Assembly: GCF_023715365.1 (NCBI RefSeq)
Contig: NZ_JAMBNZ010000001.1
Span: 186,001-250,000, forward strand
Length of the DNA: 64,000 nucleotides
Source: Georgenia satyanarayanai
Lineage (GTDB): Bacteria; Actinomycetota; Actinomycetes; Actinomycetales; Actinomycetaceae
Reading direction: 5' to 3'
Under the pieces are notes generated by a model. The model saw only the letters and a list, made by a program, of their open reading frames with translations. It searched no databases and was not told where the DNA came from. Made by a program: the position numbers and the translations under genes. This document shows, one piece after another, positions 53,486 to 62,211 of the stretch (positions within the stretch are counted from its first letter, which is position 1; the number at the start of each line of letters is the position of its first letter).

Positions 53486-53491
53486 GCAGCG

Positions 53492-53561
53492 CCACCCGCC
53501 CCACCCGCCGACAGCCGGATCCTCCGGGAGGAATCCGGCTGTCGGCGGGTGGGGCGGGTGG
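53492..53561. terminator. 34-bp hairpin, dispersed-repeat copy B
   Basis: Arms 53492-53525 and 53527-53561 pair along their whole length with a single bulged A. The inner part of the right arm is the complement of GCCGACAGCCGGATTCCTCC, 19/20 identical to copy A. It lies between the converging exporter and dus genes and can stop both. Confidence 0.88.
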
Positions 53562-53575
53562 GGCAGGCGGGGGCG

Positions 53576-54790
53576 TCAGCCGCCGGAGATGGAGAGCTCG
53601 GCCTCGGTGAGGAGCCGGCGCAGCCGCTCGTCGATGTCCTGGCTCTCGAGCCAGGCCTCGGGCAGGTGCGGGACCTTCGGGGACCCGGCGCGGCCGCGGG
53701 GGCCCTCGGCGCCCTCGCCCGGGTAGGGCTGGGTGAGGTCGAGCGCGGCGAGTCGATCGTCGAGCTCGGCGAGGGTGCTCACCAGCCCGAGCTCGCGCCG
53801 GGCGTCCCCACCGACGACGTAGCCCTTGAGGTACCAGGCCATGTGCTTGCGCAGCTCGCGCAGCGCCTTGGTCTCGGATCCGAAGTGCTCGACCATGAGC
53901 TCGGCGTGCGTGCGGATGACGCCGGCGACCTCGGTGAGCCCCGGCTGCACCCGCAGCGGGGACCCGGCGAAGCAGGCGACGAGGTCGGTGAACAGCCACG
54001 GCCGCCCCTGGCAGCCGCGCCCGACGACGACGCCGTCGCAGCCGGTCTGGCGCACCATCTCCACGGCGTCCTCGGCGGACCAGATGTCCCCGTTGCCGAG
54101 CACCGGCACGCTGCGGACGGTTTCCTTGAGGCGCGCGATGCTCTCCCAGCGGGCCTCGCCGGAGTAGTGCTGGGCCGCGGTGCGGGCGTGGAGGGCGACG
54201 GCGGAGACCCCGGCCTGCTCGGCAATGCGGCCGGCGTCGAGGTAGGTGAGGTGCTCGTCGTCGATGCCTATGCGCATCTTGACCGTCACCGGGACCTCGC
54301 GGTCGCGGTGGCGCGAGCCCTCGCGCGCGGCGGCGACGGCGCCGGTGACGATGGCCTGGAAGAGGTCGCGCTTCCACGGCAGTGCCGCACCGCCGCCCTT
54401 GCGGGTGACCTTGGGAACGGGGCAGCCGAAGTTGAGGTCGACGTGGTCGGCGCGGTCCTCCTCGACGAGGAGGCGCACGGCCGCGGAGACCGTCGCCGGG
54501 TCGACGCCGTAGAGCTGGACGGAGCGGACCGGCTCGCGCGGGTCGGCGCTCACCATCCGCATCGTCTCCGGCGTGCGCTCGACCAGCGCCCGCGAGGTGA
54601 CCATCTCGGTGACGTACAGGCCCGCCGGCGCGTGCTCGCCGGGACGGGCGGCGGCGCGCGCGTCCTCGTCGAGGGCGGCGAGGCCGGCCTCGCGGCACAG
54701 CCGACGGAAGGGCGGGTTGGTGACGCCGGCCATCGGGGCCAGCACTACCGGGCTGCCCACCGACACCGGGCCGATCTGGAGGGAGGTCAC
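53576..54790 (-). CDS. dusB: tRNA-dihydrouridine synthase (DusB-like)
   Basis: A 404-residue FMN TIM-barrel enzyme that reduces uridines in tRNA. It has VVLAPMAGVTNPPFR near the start, the proton-donor C123 in NFGCPVPKV, a VKMRIG lysine motif, HARTAAQHYSG, and GNGDIWS with GCDGVVVGRGC for FMN phosphate. The GTG start matches the family N-terminus. It follows the YibE/F gene on the minus strand after 46 bases and glyS beyond it, so all three may be one unit with internal hairpins. Confidence 0.93.
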   Translation of the reverse strand: MTSLQIGPVSVGSPVVLAPMAGVTNPPFRRLCREAGLAALDEDARAAARPGEHAPAGLYVTEMVTSRALVERTPETMRMVSADPREPVRSVQLYGVDPATVSAAVRLLVEEDRADHVDLNFGCPVPKVTRKGGGAALPWKRDLFQAIVTGAVAAAREGSRHRDREVPVTVKMRIGIDDEHLTYLDAGRIAEQAGVSAVALHARTAAQHYSGEARWESIARLKETVRSVPVLGNGDIWSAEDAVEMVRQTGCDGVVVGRGCQGRPWLFTDLVACFAGSPLRVQPGLTEVAGVIRTHAELMVEHFGSETKALRELRKHMAWYLKGYVVGGDARRELGLVSTLAELDDRLAALDLTQPYPGEGAEGPRGRAGSPKVPHLPEAWLESQDIDERLRRLLTEAELSISGG

Positions 54791-54836
54791 CCGGGCATTC
54801 TCCCAGGCCGAGGGGAGGCCGTCACCGTGGGTGACC

Positions 54837-56018
54837 TCACGCCCGGGCGGCGGGATCGGAGCGGGCGGCGCTCACGCGGACGAGGGCGGCGGCGATCGCC
54901 GTCGTCGCGGGGATGGCGAGGACGAGACCGACGGAGGAGACGAGCGTGCGCACGACCTCCTCGGCGAGCTCCCCCGCCATGAGCGTGTCGAGGAAGGCGC
55001 GGTCGTAGGAGGCGGCCATGAGCAGGACCGGCAGGGCGGTGCCGACGTAGGCGAAGGCGAGGGTGTAGACGGTCGAGGCGATGTGGTCGCGACCGATGCG
55101 CATGCCGCCCGTCCACAACCGGCGCCGGCCCATCGTGCCGTCCGCGCCGTGCAGCTCCCACACCGCCGAGGCCTGGGTGATCGTCACGTCGTTGAGCGCC
55201 CCGAGGCCGGCGATGACGATCCCGCACAGGAGGAGGTCCTGCAGCCGCAGCCCCGGGTAGGTGCCGAAGAGCATGAGGGAGGTCTCCGACGTCGTGCCGG
55301 TGAGGTTCGCCGCGCGGGTGCCCCACAGGGCCATCCCCGTCGTCACGGCGAGGCCGATGAAGGTGCCGAGCAGCGCCGTCGTCGTACGGATCGAGACGCC
55401 GTGGGCGAGGTAGACGGAGAAGAACATCATCGCGCTGCCACCGACGAGCGCGACGGCGAGCGGCGGCGCACCCGTCATGAGCGCGGGCAGGACGAACAGG
55501 ACGACGACGGCGAGCGAGGCGCCCAGCCCCGCCATCGCTGCCAGGCCGCGCCACCGTGCCACGAGCAGGACGACGACGGCGTACAGGGCGGCCAACCACC
55601 CGATCGGCACCGACCGCTCGAAGTCCCAGAACACGTAGGGCACCCCCGAGCCGAGGGCCGCGGGCGTGAAGAGCAGCCGGATGCGGTCGCCCTCGTCGGT
55701 GCCGTTCTCGAGGATCTCCGGCGGCACCTGGACGGGGATGACCTGGCCCTCGCCCTGCCCGCTGAGCAGCTCGGCGCGGACCTCCGCACCCGGCGTGCCG
55801 GTCACCTCGACGACCCGCGCCGTCTCGATCGACATCCCCTCGGCGACGAGCGGCTGCGAGCCGACCGGCGTCTGCCCCGTGGGCCACAGCCACAGGAGCC
55901 CGGCGAGGGTCGCGAGGAGCAGCGGGACGACGATCGCGGCGAGCACGAGCCGGGCGCGGCGAGCCTGGTCGGGCGGCAGCTGCGCCGGCGTCCCGTCGAG
56001 CACGTGGGCGTGGGTCAT
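54837..56018 (-). CDS. YibE/F-like multi-span membrane protein
   Basis: A 393-residue protein with one N-terminal membrane anchor (about 25-47), an extracellular beta-rich segment (about 60-120), and seven or eight helices after it. The VYLAHGVSIRTTTALLGTFIGL and NDVTITQASAVWEL stretches are YibE/F landmarks. The function of the family is unknown. It lies between glyS and dusB on the same strand, as in other actinobacteria (from memory). Confidence 0.88.
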   Translation of the reverse strand: MTHAHVLDGTPAQLPPDQARRARLVLAAIVVPLLLATLAGLLWLWPTGQTPVGSQPLVAEGMSIETARVVEVTGTPGAEVRAELLSGQGEGQVIPVQVPPEILENGTDEGDRIRLLFTPAALGSGVPYVFWDFERSVPIGWLAALYAVVVLLVARWRGLAAMAGLGASLAVVVLFVLPALMTGAPPLAVALVGGSAMMFFSVYLAHGVSIRTTTALLGTFIGLAVTTGMALWGTRAANLTGTTSETSLMLFGTYPGLRLQDLLLCGIVIAGLGALNDVTITQASAVWELHGADGTMGRRRLWTGGMRIGRDHIASTVYTLAFAYVGTALPVLLMAASYDRAFLDTLMAGELAEEVVRTLVSSVGLVLAIPATTAIAAALVRVSAARSDPAARA

Positions 56019-56092
56019 CGGGGCGAACCTAACCGGGCCGCGGCACCGTCATGGGCGCGCCAGCCCGCGGAGGGGGCCAGAGGGAGATCGTG

Positions 56093-56143
56093 TCGCGAGA
56101 CGTGAGATTGATCCGCCAGGTGGATCAATCTCACGTCTCGCGA
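56093..56143. terminator. 22-25-bp hairpin terminator after glyS
   Basis: TCGCGAGACGTGAGATTGATCC (positions 56093-56114) pairs perfectly with 56122-56143; three more pairs (one wobble) can close the loop. It lies 26 bases past the glyS stop and is unrelated to the GCCGASAGCC family. Confidence 0.85.
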
Positions 56144-56169
56144 GATCCCCCGCGGGAAACGCTGGGACG

Positions 56170-57558
56170 TCAGGCGCCGACGAGGCGCTCGGCGAGGTAG
56201 CTGCGGACCTGGCTGAGGGCCACGCGCTCCTGACCCATCGTGTCGCGGTCGCGGATCGTCACGGCCTGGTCCTCGAGGGTGTCGAAGTCCACCGTCACGC
56301 ACAGCGGCGTGCCGATCTCGTCCTGGCGGCGGTAGCGACGGCCCACGGCGCCGGCGTCGTCGAAGTCGACGTTCCAGTACTGGCGCAGCTCGGTGGCGAG
56401 GTTGCGCGCCACCGGGGAGAGCTGCTCGTTGCGGGACAGCGGCAGCACCGCGGCCTTGACCGGCGCCAGGCGCGGGTCGAGCTTGAGCACGGTCCGCTTG
56501 TCGACCCCGCCCTTGGCGTTGGGGGCCTCGTCCTCGCTGTAGGCCTCGACGAGGAAGGCCATGAGCGAGCGGGTCAGGCCCGCGGAGGGCTCGATGACGT
56601 AGGGCACCCAGCGCTCGTTCTTGGCCTGGTCGAAGTAGGACAGGTCCTGGCCGGAGTGCTCGGTGTGGGTCTTGAGGTCGAAGTCGGTGCGGTTGGCGAT
56701 GCCTTCGAGCTCACCCCACTCGCTGCCGGCGAAGCCGAAGCGGTACTCGATGTCGACGGTGCGCGTGGAGTAGTGGGAGAGCTTCTCCTGCGGGTGCTCG
56801 TAGTGGCGCAGGTTCTCGCGCTTGATGCCGAGGTTCGTGTACCACTCGGTGCGCGCGTCGATCCAGCGCTGGTGCCACTCCTCGTCCGTGCCCGGCTCGA
56901 CGAAGAACTCCAGCTCCATCTGCTCGAACTCGCGGGTGCGGAAGATGAAGTTGCCCGGGGTGATCTCGTTGCGGAAGGACTTGCCGATCTGCGCGATGCC
57001 GAACGGGGGCTTCTTGCGGGAGGTCGTCATGACCTGGCCGAAGTTCACGAAGATGCCCTGGGCGGTCTCGGGGCGCAGGTAGTGCAGCCCGGACTCGTCC
57101 TCGACGGGGCCGAGGTAGGTCTTGAGCATCATGTTGAAGTCGCGCGGCTCGGTCCACTGACCACGGGTGCCGCAGCTCGGGCAGGAGATCTCGGCGAGGC
57201 CACCCTCGGGAGCGCGGCCCTTCTTCTCCTCGAACTCCTCCTCCATCTGGTCGGCGCGGAAGCGCTTGTGGCAGGAGAGGCACTCGGTGAGCGGGTCGGT
57301 GAACACCCCGACATGGCCGGAGGCGACCCACACCTGGCGGGGCAGGATGATCGAGGAGTCCAGCCCCACGACGTCCTCGCGCGACTGCACCACGGTGCGC
57401 CACCACTGGCGCTTGATGTTCTCCTTGAGCTCCACGCCGAGGGGCCCGTAGTCCCACGCGGACCGAGTACCGCCGTAGATCTCCCCGGAGGGGAAGACGA
57501 AGCCTCGCCGCTTCGCGAGGTTGATGACGGAATCCAGTCGGGAAGGCGCAGCGGCCAC
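56170..57558 (-). CDS. glyS: Glycyl-tRNA synthetase (single-chain type)
   Basis: A 462-residue class II synthetase. It starts [30 protein letters not shown], holds a zinc site (CLSCHKRF and CPSCGTRG), motif 2 ([25 protein letters not shown]) and motif 3 (GLTRSLMAF). Length is typical. GTG 57558 is chosen because GGAG lies 8 bases upstream and matches the family start; GTG 57567 is possible, and the frame to 57756 reads through repeats and is not credible. Divergent from the zinc operon. Confidence 0.95.
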   Translation of the reverse strand: MAAAPSRLDSVINLAKRRGFVFPSGEIYGGTRSAWDYGPLGVELKENIKRQWWRTVVQSREDVVGLDSSIILPRQVWVASGHVGVFTDPLTECLSCHKRFRADQMEEEFEEKKGRAPEGGLAEISCPSCGTRGQWTEPRDFNMMLKTYLGPVEDESGLHYLRPETAQGIFVNFGQVMTTSRKKPPFGIAQIGKSFRNEITPGNFIFRTREFEQMELEFFVEPGTDEEWHQRWIDARTEWYTNLGIKRENLRHYEHPQEKLSHYSTRTVDIEYRFGFAGSEWGELEGIANRTDFDLKTHTEHSGQDLSYFDQAKNERWVPYVIEPSAGLTRSLMAFLVEAYSEDEAPNAKGGVDKRTVLKLDPRLAPVKAAVLPLSRNEQLSPVARNLATELRQYWNVDFDDAGAVGRRYRRQDEIGTPLCVTVDFDTLEDQAVTIRDRDTMGQERVALSQVRSYLAERLVGA

Positions 57559-57583
57559 GTCAATCACTCCAAATGTCGTTGGT

Positions 57584-57680
57584 CCGCACCTGGCTGGTAC
57601 GAACTGGGCAGACCCGCACCTGGCTGGCGCGAGCGTCGGACAGCCGCACCGCGGTGCGGACGTGGTGCCCGTCGGGCACC
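57584..57680. repeat. Three direct repeats at 30-bp pitch plus palindromes between glyS and znuA
   Basis: CCGCACCTGGCTGG occurs at 57584-57597 and 57614-57627; CCGCACC recurs at 57644, again exactly 30 bp on, as the start of the perfect palindrome CCGCACCGCGGTGCGG (57644-57659). A second inverted repeat GGTGCCC-gtc-GGGCACC follows at 57664-57680. This lies in the glyS leader. Confidence 0.7.
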
Positions 57681-57749
57681 GACCAAACCTACCCCCGTGG
57701 GCGCACGGGCCGTGCCCACCACGAGGGACCGGCGCCGAGCGACGCCCAG

Positions 57750-57787
57750 TTGACAACGGTTCTCACCTGACTTGAGAATGAGTCTCA
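57750..57787 (+). promoter_or_regulatory. znu promoter overlapped by a Zur box
   Basis: -35 TTGACA (57750-57755) is followed 18 bases on by -10 GAGAAT (57774-57779). The 15-bp palindrome TGAGAATGAGTCTCA (57773-57787) covers the -10 and touches the start codon. It matches the Zur consensus TGAAAATGATTTTCA in 12 of 15 positions, including all arm ends. Confidence 0.8.
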
Positions 57788-58755
57788 TGACCCGAGCTCG
57801 CACCCTGTCCGCCCTCCTCGCCGTTCTCGCGCTCTCGGGGTGCGCGGCCTTCCAGGACCAGGGCAGCGGCGGCGGTACTACCACCGCAGCAGCATCGGCC
57901 GGCGGCAATGTCACGGTCCTCACCGGCGTCTACCCGCTGGAGTACCTCGCCAAGGAGATCGGCGGGGTCCGCGTCTCGGTCGGCTCGCTCACCCCGGCGA
58001 ACGTCGATCCGCACACCCTGGAGCTGTCCCCGCGCACCGTCGCCGACATGGGGGCGGCCGGGCTCGTCGTCCACGTCTCAGGCTTTCAGGCCGCCGTCGA
58101 CGACGCCGTCGCCGCCACCGGCGTGCGCGCCCTCGACGCCGCCGAGCACACCGAGCTCCTTCCCGCGGACGGCCACGACCACGGCCACGGCCACGACGAG
58201 CACGCCGAGGAGACCCACGACCACGCGGGCGAGGGCCTCGACCCGCATCTGTGGCTCGACCCCGTCCGGCTCGCCGAGGTCGGCACCGCGCTGGCCGAGG
58301 AGCTGGCGGACATCGACCCCGACGGCGCCTCGGCCTACCGGGCGAACGCCGAGCGCGTGACCGCCGAGCTCACCGAGCTCGACGCCGAGATCACCGCCGG
58401 CCTGGCCACCTGCGAGCGCGACACGATCGTCGTCGCCCACGAGGCCTACGGCTACCTCACCGACGCCCACGGGCTCCACCAGGAGGGCCTGTCCGGCATC
58501 GACCCGGACGCCGAGCCCTCCCCCGCCCGTCTCGCGGAGATCGCCGAGGTCGTCAGCGAGCACGACGTCGACACGGTCTTCGTCGAGTCCCTCCTCAGCC
58601 CCGCGGTGTCCGAGGCGCTGGCGCAGGACCTGGGGCTGCGCACCGCCGTCCTCGACCCGCTGGAGAACCAACGGGACAGAAGCGCCGACTACCTCGACGT
58701 CATGCGCGCGAACCTCGCCGCGCTGCAGCAGGCCCTCGGGTGCACCGCCGCGTGA
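57787..58755 (+). CDS. znuA: Zinc ABC transporter binding lipoprotein
   Basis: A 322-residue cluster-9 metal-binding protein. Lipobox LSGC places the acylated Cys at residue 19. Metal ligands are expected in DPHTLEL, DPHLWLD and VVAHEAYGYL (His) and a late Asp. A His/Asp/Glu loop (DGHDHGHGHDEH) is typical of zinc rather than manganese proteins. ATG 57787 is exactly 7 bases after the -10, so the message is probably leaderless; TTG 57772 and ATG 57778 are alternatives that would lie upstream of transcription start. First gene of the Zur-controlled operon. Confidence 0.92.
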   Translation: MTRARTLSALLAVLALSGCAAFQDQGSGGGTTTAAASAGGNVTVLTGVYPLEYLAKEIGGVRVSVGSLTPANVDPHTLELSPRTVADMGAAGLVVHVSGFQAAVDDAVAATGVRALDAAEHTELLPADGHDHGHGHDEHAEETHDHAGEGLDPHLWLDPVRLAEVGTALAEELADIDPDGASAYRANAERVTAELTELDAEITAGLATCERDTIVVAHEAYGYLTDAHGLHQEGLSGIDPDAEPSPARLAEIAEVVSEHDVDTVFVESLLSPAVSEALAQDLGLRTAVLDPLENQRDRSADYLDVMRANLAALQQALGCTAA

Positions 58756-59558
58756 CCGGCGACGTGGCAGCATACGAACCCATGGCCCTGCCCGTGCGCG
58801 CCCGCAACCTCCACGTCACCCTGGGCGGTGCCCGCATCCTCCAGGGCGTGGACCTCGACGTCCGGAACGGGGAGATGGTCGCCCTCCTCGGCGCCAACGG
58901 CTCGGGCAAGTCCACCCTCGTCAAGGCGCTCCTGTCGGTCGTGCCCGTGAGCCGCGGCAGCGTGACGCTCTTCGGCACCGACGTCGCCGACCGTCGCCGC
59001 GTGCCGTGGCGCCGCGTGGGCTACGTCCCCCAGCGGGTGGGCGCGGCGTCCGGCACCCCGGCGACGGCGCTGGAGGTCGTGGCCTCCGGCCTGCTCGACA
59101 ACCGCAGGCTGCGCCCGCCACGCGGCTGGCGCGGCCTCGCGATGTCCGCCCTGGACGAGGTGGGCCTGGCCGAGCGCGCGCACGAGACGGTCAGCGTCTT
59201 CTCCGGTGGCCAGCAGCAGCGCGTCCTCATCGCCCGCGCCCTCGTGCGCCGCCCCGAGCTCCTCGTCCTCGACGAGCCGCTCACCGGTATCGACCGCGAC
59301 TCCCAGGAGTCCCTCGCCGCCACCCTCACCGGCCTGCGCGAGCGCGGGACGAGCGTCCTCGCCGTCCTCCACGAGCTCGGCTCTCTCGCCGGGCTGCTCG
59401 AGCGCGCCGTCGTCCTGCGCCACGGGCGCGTCGTCCACGACGGCCCACCGCCGCCCGCCGCCGCGGGCCACTGCGGCCCCGACCACGAGCACCACCACTC
59501 CCACGACGACGAGCAGATCGACCCGCACAACCCCGAGCTGCGGCTGGAGCTGTCATGA
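58752..59558 (+). CDS. znuC: Zinc ABC transporter ATPase
   Basis: A 268-residue ATPase. Walker A GANGSGKST, Q-loop VPQRVG, signature FSGGQQQRV, Walker B LLVLDEPLTGID, H-loop VLHELG. A His-rich tail (GPDHEHHHSHDDEQ) probably binds zinc. GTG 58752 overlaps the znuA stop (GTGA); an ATG at 58782 lacks a ribosome-binding site but would also keep the domain whole. Confidence 0.92.
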   Translation: MTGDVAAYEPMALPVRARNLHVTLGGARILQGVDLDVRNGEMVALLGANGSGKSTLVKALLSVVPVSRGSVTLFGTDVADRRRVPWRRVGYVPQRVGAASGTPATALEVVASGLLDNRRLRPPRGWRGLAMSALDEVGLAERAHETVSVFSGGQQQRVLIARALVRRPELLVLDEPLTGIDRDSQESLAATLTGLRERGTSVLAVLHELGSLAGLLERAVVLRHGRVVHDGPPPPAAAGHCGPDHEHHHSHDDEQIDPHNPELRLELS

Positions 59559-60460
59559 CCGTCCTCCTCGACATGCTCGCCAGCCCGCTCATGCAGCGCG
59601 CGCTCATCGCCGCCGTCCTCGTCGGGCTCGTCGCCCCGGTCATGGGCACCTACCTCGTCCAGCGGCGCCTGTCCCTGCTGGGGGACGGGATCGGGCACAT
59701 GGCCCTGACCGGCGTGGCGGTGGGCTGGCTCGTCGGTGGCGCACTCGGAGCGACCCCGCATGACGCGTTCGCCGTCCCGGGCGCCGTCGTCGCCTCGATC
59801 GTCGGCGCCGTCGTCATCGAGCTCGTCCGCGAGCGCGGACGCACGAGCGGTGACCTCGCCCTCGCGCTCCTCTTCTACGGCGGAATCGCCGGCGGCGTCC
59901 TGCTCATCGGTGTCGCCGGTGGCACCACCGCCAACCTCAACGGCTACCTCTTCGGCTCCATCGCCACCGTGACGCTCACCGACCTGTGGCTGACCATCGG
60001 GTTGGCGGTCTCGATCCTCGCCGTCGGGATCGGGCTGCGGCCGGCACTCTTCGCACTCTCCCACGACGAGGAGTTCGCGCGCGCCAGCGGCCTGCCGGTG
60101 CGGCTGCTCAACATCGTCGTCGCGGTGCTCGCGGCGCTCACGGTGTCGGTGGCGATGCGCGTCGTCGGGGTCCTGCTCGTCTCCGCGCTCATGATCGTCC
60201 CCGTGGCCACGGCCCAGCTCGTCACCCGGTCCTTCCGCGGGACGATGGCGGCTGCGATGGTCATCGGGCTGGCGGTCAGCGTCACGGGCCTGTCCGTCAC
60301 CTACGTCTACCCGCTCTCCCCCGGGGCGACCATCGTCGTGCTGGCGATCGGGGTCTTCGGCGTAGTATCGCTGGCACGTCCGCTGCTCGGGCGCCGCAGC
60401 CCCGCGGCCGACCCGCACCCGGACGTCCAGGACGACGTCGAGCTTCGCGAGGCCTCATGA
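59555..60460 (+). CDS. znuB: Zinc ABC transporter permease
   Basis: A 301-residue permease of the ABC-3 family with eight or nine helices. Landmarks: VGLVAPVMGTYLVQRRLSLLGDGIGHMALTG at the start and VVGVLLVSALMIVPVATAQL later. ATG overlaps the znuC stop (ATGA). An acidic tail (DPHPDVQDDVELREAS) follows the last helix. Confidence 0.93.
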   Translation: MTVLLDMLASPLMQRALIAAVLVGLVAPVMGTYLVQRRLSLLGDGIGHMALTGVAVGWLVGGALGATPHDAFAVPGAVVASIVGAVVIELVRERGRTSGDLALALLFYGGIAGGVLLIGVAGGTTANLNGYLFGSIATVTLTDLWLTIGLAVSILAVGIGLRPALFALSHDEEFARASGLPVRLLNIVVAVLAALTVSVAMRVVGVLLVSALMIVPVATAQLVTRSFRGTMAAAMVIGLAVSVTGLSVTYVYPLSPGATIVVLAIGVFGVVSLARPLLGRRSPAADPHPDVQDDVELREAS

Positions 60461-60858
60461 GACCCCGGATGACGCGGCAGCGCGCCGCGGTCAGCGACCT
60501 GCTCGAGCGCACCGACGACTTCCGCTCGGCCCAGCAGCTGCACGAGTCGCTGCGCGAGGCCGGCGACTCCGTGGGTCTGGCCACCGTCTACCGCACCCTC
60601 CAGGCGCTGGCCGAGGCCGGCGAGGTGGACGTCCTGCGCGCCGACGACGGCGAGGCCCTGTACCGCCGCTGCGAGAGCGTCAAGCACCACCACCACCTCG
60701 TGTGCCGCGAGTGCGGCACCACGGTGGAGATCAGCGGTGACGGCGTGGAGGCCTGGGCGGTGGAGATGGCCGCCCGGCACGGCTTCACGGCGATCGAGCA
60801 CACCCTCGACCTTTTCGGGCTGTGCGCGCAGTGCTCCCGCCGGTCCGCCGGTGCCTGA
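60457..60858 (+). CDS. zur: Zinc uptake regulator (Fur family)
   Basis: A 133-residue Fur-type repressor. N-terminal winged helix (VGLATVYRTLQALAEAGEV, about 40-58), HHHHLVCREC metal site (about 76-85) and a second CAQC pair near the end forming the structural zinc site. ATG overlaps the znuB stop. It is the fourth gene of the operon it is expected to control through the box at 57773. Confidence 0.93.
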   Translation: MRPRMTRQRAAVSDLLERTDDFRSAQQLHESLREAGDSVGLATVYRTLQALAEAGEVDVLRADDGEALYRRCESVKHHHHLVCRECGTTVEISGDGVEAWAVEMAARHGFTAIEHTLDLFGLCAQCSRRSAGA

Positions 60859-61339
60859 GTTCCTCACCGGCTGGCCCTTCTGGTTGGTCTTCGCCTTCCT
60901 GTTTTCCGGCGCGATGCTGCGCGGCCAGGGCGTCTACTGGCTCGGGCGCCTGGTGACCGTCCAGGCGCTGCGCCACACGCACCCCACCGGCGGCTGGCGG
61001 CTGCGCGCCCACCGGACACTGAGCGGGCAGGGCGCCCAGCGGGGCGTCGAACTGGTCCGCCGCTGGGGGCTGGTCGCGGTCCCCGTCGCCTACCTCACCG
61101 TCGGGCTGCAGAGCATGGTGATGGCCGGCGCCGGGATCCTCCACGTGCCGTGGCCGCGCTTCACCCTCGCGCAGCTTCCCGGCGCCCTCGCGTGGGCCAC
61201 GATCTACTCCACCGTCGGCTTCGCGGTGTGGAACGCGGCGCTGGCCGCGGCAGCGGGCTCCCCGGTGGGTATCGCTGTGCTCGCCGTGCTCGCGGCCGCG
61301 GTGGTCGCCGTCGTCATCCTCCGCCGCCGCCACCGCTGA
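60851..61339 (+). CDS. Small DedA/VTT-like membrane protein
   Basis: A 162-residue protein with four hydrophobic segments. GLVAVPVAYLTVGLQSMVMAGAGILHVPWPRF resembles the VTT (DedA) re-entrant core. It starts at GTG 60851, overlapping the zur stop by 8 bases, so it is co-translated with the zinc operon. DedA-like proteins are scramblase or transport related; a zinc link is only contextual. Confidence 0.72.
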   Translation: MPEFLTGWPFWLVFAFLFSGAMLRGQGVYWLGRLVTVQALRHTHPTGGWRLRAHRTLSGQGAQRGVELVRRWGLVAVPVAYLTVGLQSMVMAGAGILHVPWPRFTLAQLPGALAWATIYSTVGFAVWNAALAAAAGSPVGIAVLAVLAAAVVAVVILRRRHR

Positions 61340-61349
61340 CACTTCCCCC

Positions 61350-61414
61350 GGGTGGTGGTCGCGAGCGGGTGGTGGTCGCGCCCCCGGCCGACGGGGCGGA
61401 ATCCAGCTGTCGGC
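61350..61414. repeat. 14-bp direct repeat and solitary half of the dispersed hairpin (copy E)
   Basis: GGGTGGTGGTCGCG occurs at 61350-61363 and 61367-61380. GGAATCCAGCTGTCGGC at 61398-61414 is the complement of GCCGACAGCTGGATTCC, 16/17 identical to copy B; its left arm keeps only GCCGAC. It lies between the converging DedA-like and uppS genes. Confidence 0.6.
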
Positions 61415-61431
61415 GGAGGGGTGGGGGCGGG

Positions 61432-62211
61432 TTACTCGGTCGTCGTGGCGTCGATGGCGCCGCCGTAGCGACGGTCGCGGGAGGCGTAGATCTCGACGGC
61501 GCGCCACAGGCTGCGGCGGTCGACGTCGGGCCAGTGCTCCTCGAGGAAGACCATCTCGGCGTAGGCGGCCTGCCACAGCATGAAGTTGGACGTGCGCTGC
61601 TCCCCGGAGGTGCGCAGGAAGAGGTCGACGTCGGGCAGCTCGGGCTCGTCGAGGTAGCGCGCGACGGTCCGTTCGGTGACCTTCTCGGGGTTGAGCCGCC
61701 CGGCGGCGACCTCGCGGGCGATCTGCTTGGCGGCGTCGGCGATCTCGGCGCGTCCGCCGTAGTTGACGCACATCGTCAGCGTGCACACGTCGTTGCCGGC
61801 GGTGAGCCGCTCGGCCTCCTCGAGCTCGGAGATCACCGAGCGCCACAGCCGCGGCCGGCGCCCGGCCCAGCGCACCCGCACGCCCCACTCGTGCATCTGG
61901 TCGCGCCGGCGGCGCAGGACGTCACGGTTGAAGCCCATGAGGAAGCGCACCTCCTCGGGGGAGCGCTTCCAGTTCTCGGTGGAGAAGGCGTAGGCCGAGA
62001 CGTGGGTGACGCCGATCTCGATGGCGCCGGCCACGAGGTCGAGGAGGCTCGCCTCCCCCGCCTTGTGCCCCTCCACGCGCGGCAGCCCGCGCGCGTTGGC
62101 CCACCGCCCGTTGCCGTCCATGACGACGGCGACGTGCCCCGGCACGAAGCGGGCATCGACCACCGGCGGACGGGCGCCGGAGGGGTGCGGCGGGGGCGGC
62201 ACCGGGCTCAC
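61432..62211 (-). CDS. uppS: Isoprenyl transferase (undecaprenyl/decaprenyl diphosphate synthase)
   Basis: A 259-residue cis-prenyltransferase making the lipid carrier for wall synthesis. Catalytic D32 in MDGNGRWA, then [17 protein letters not shown], the [15 protein letters not shown] substrate site, and [13 protein letters not shown] 62211 overlaps the recO stop; recO-uppS pairing is common in actinobacteria. The Pro-rich first 25 residues are probably disordered. Confidence 0.94.
   Translation of the reverse strand: MSPVPPPPHPSGARPPVVDARFVPGHVAVVMDGNGRWANARGLPRVEGHKAGEASLLDLVAGAIEIGVTHVSAYAFSTENWKRSPEEVRFLMGFNRDVLRRRRDQMHEWGVRVRWAGRRPRLWRSVISELEEAERLTAGNDVCTLTMCVNYGGRAEIADAAKQIAREVAAGRLNPEKVTERTVARYLDEPELPDVDLFLRTSGEQRTSNFMLWQAAYAEMVFLEEHWPDVDRRSLWRAVEIYASRDRRYGGAIDATTTE

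Noticed and set aside
57584-57650. CRISPR array (30-bp repeat pitch)
   Set aside because: Only 7-14 bases are repeated, there are three units, spacers are not unique 30-mers of CRISPR type, and no cas genes are near.
57559-57772. T-box riboswitch before glyS
   Set aside because: No T-box bulge consensus (TGGNACC-type) or terminator/antiterminator pair was found in the leader, only repeats and palindromes.
61350-61380. Attachment-site duplication from the 14-bp direct repeat
   Set aside because: The copies are 17 bp apart with nothing between them, so this is local slippage, not an integrated element.
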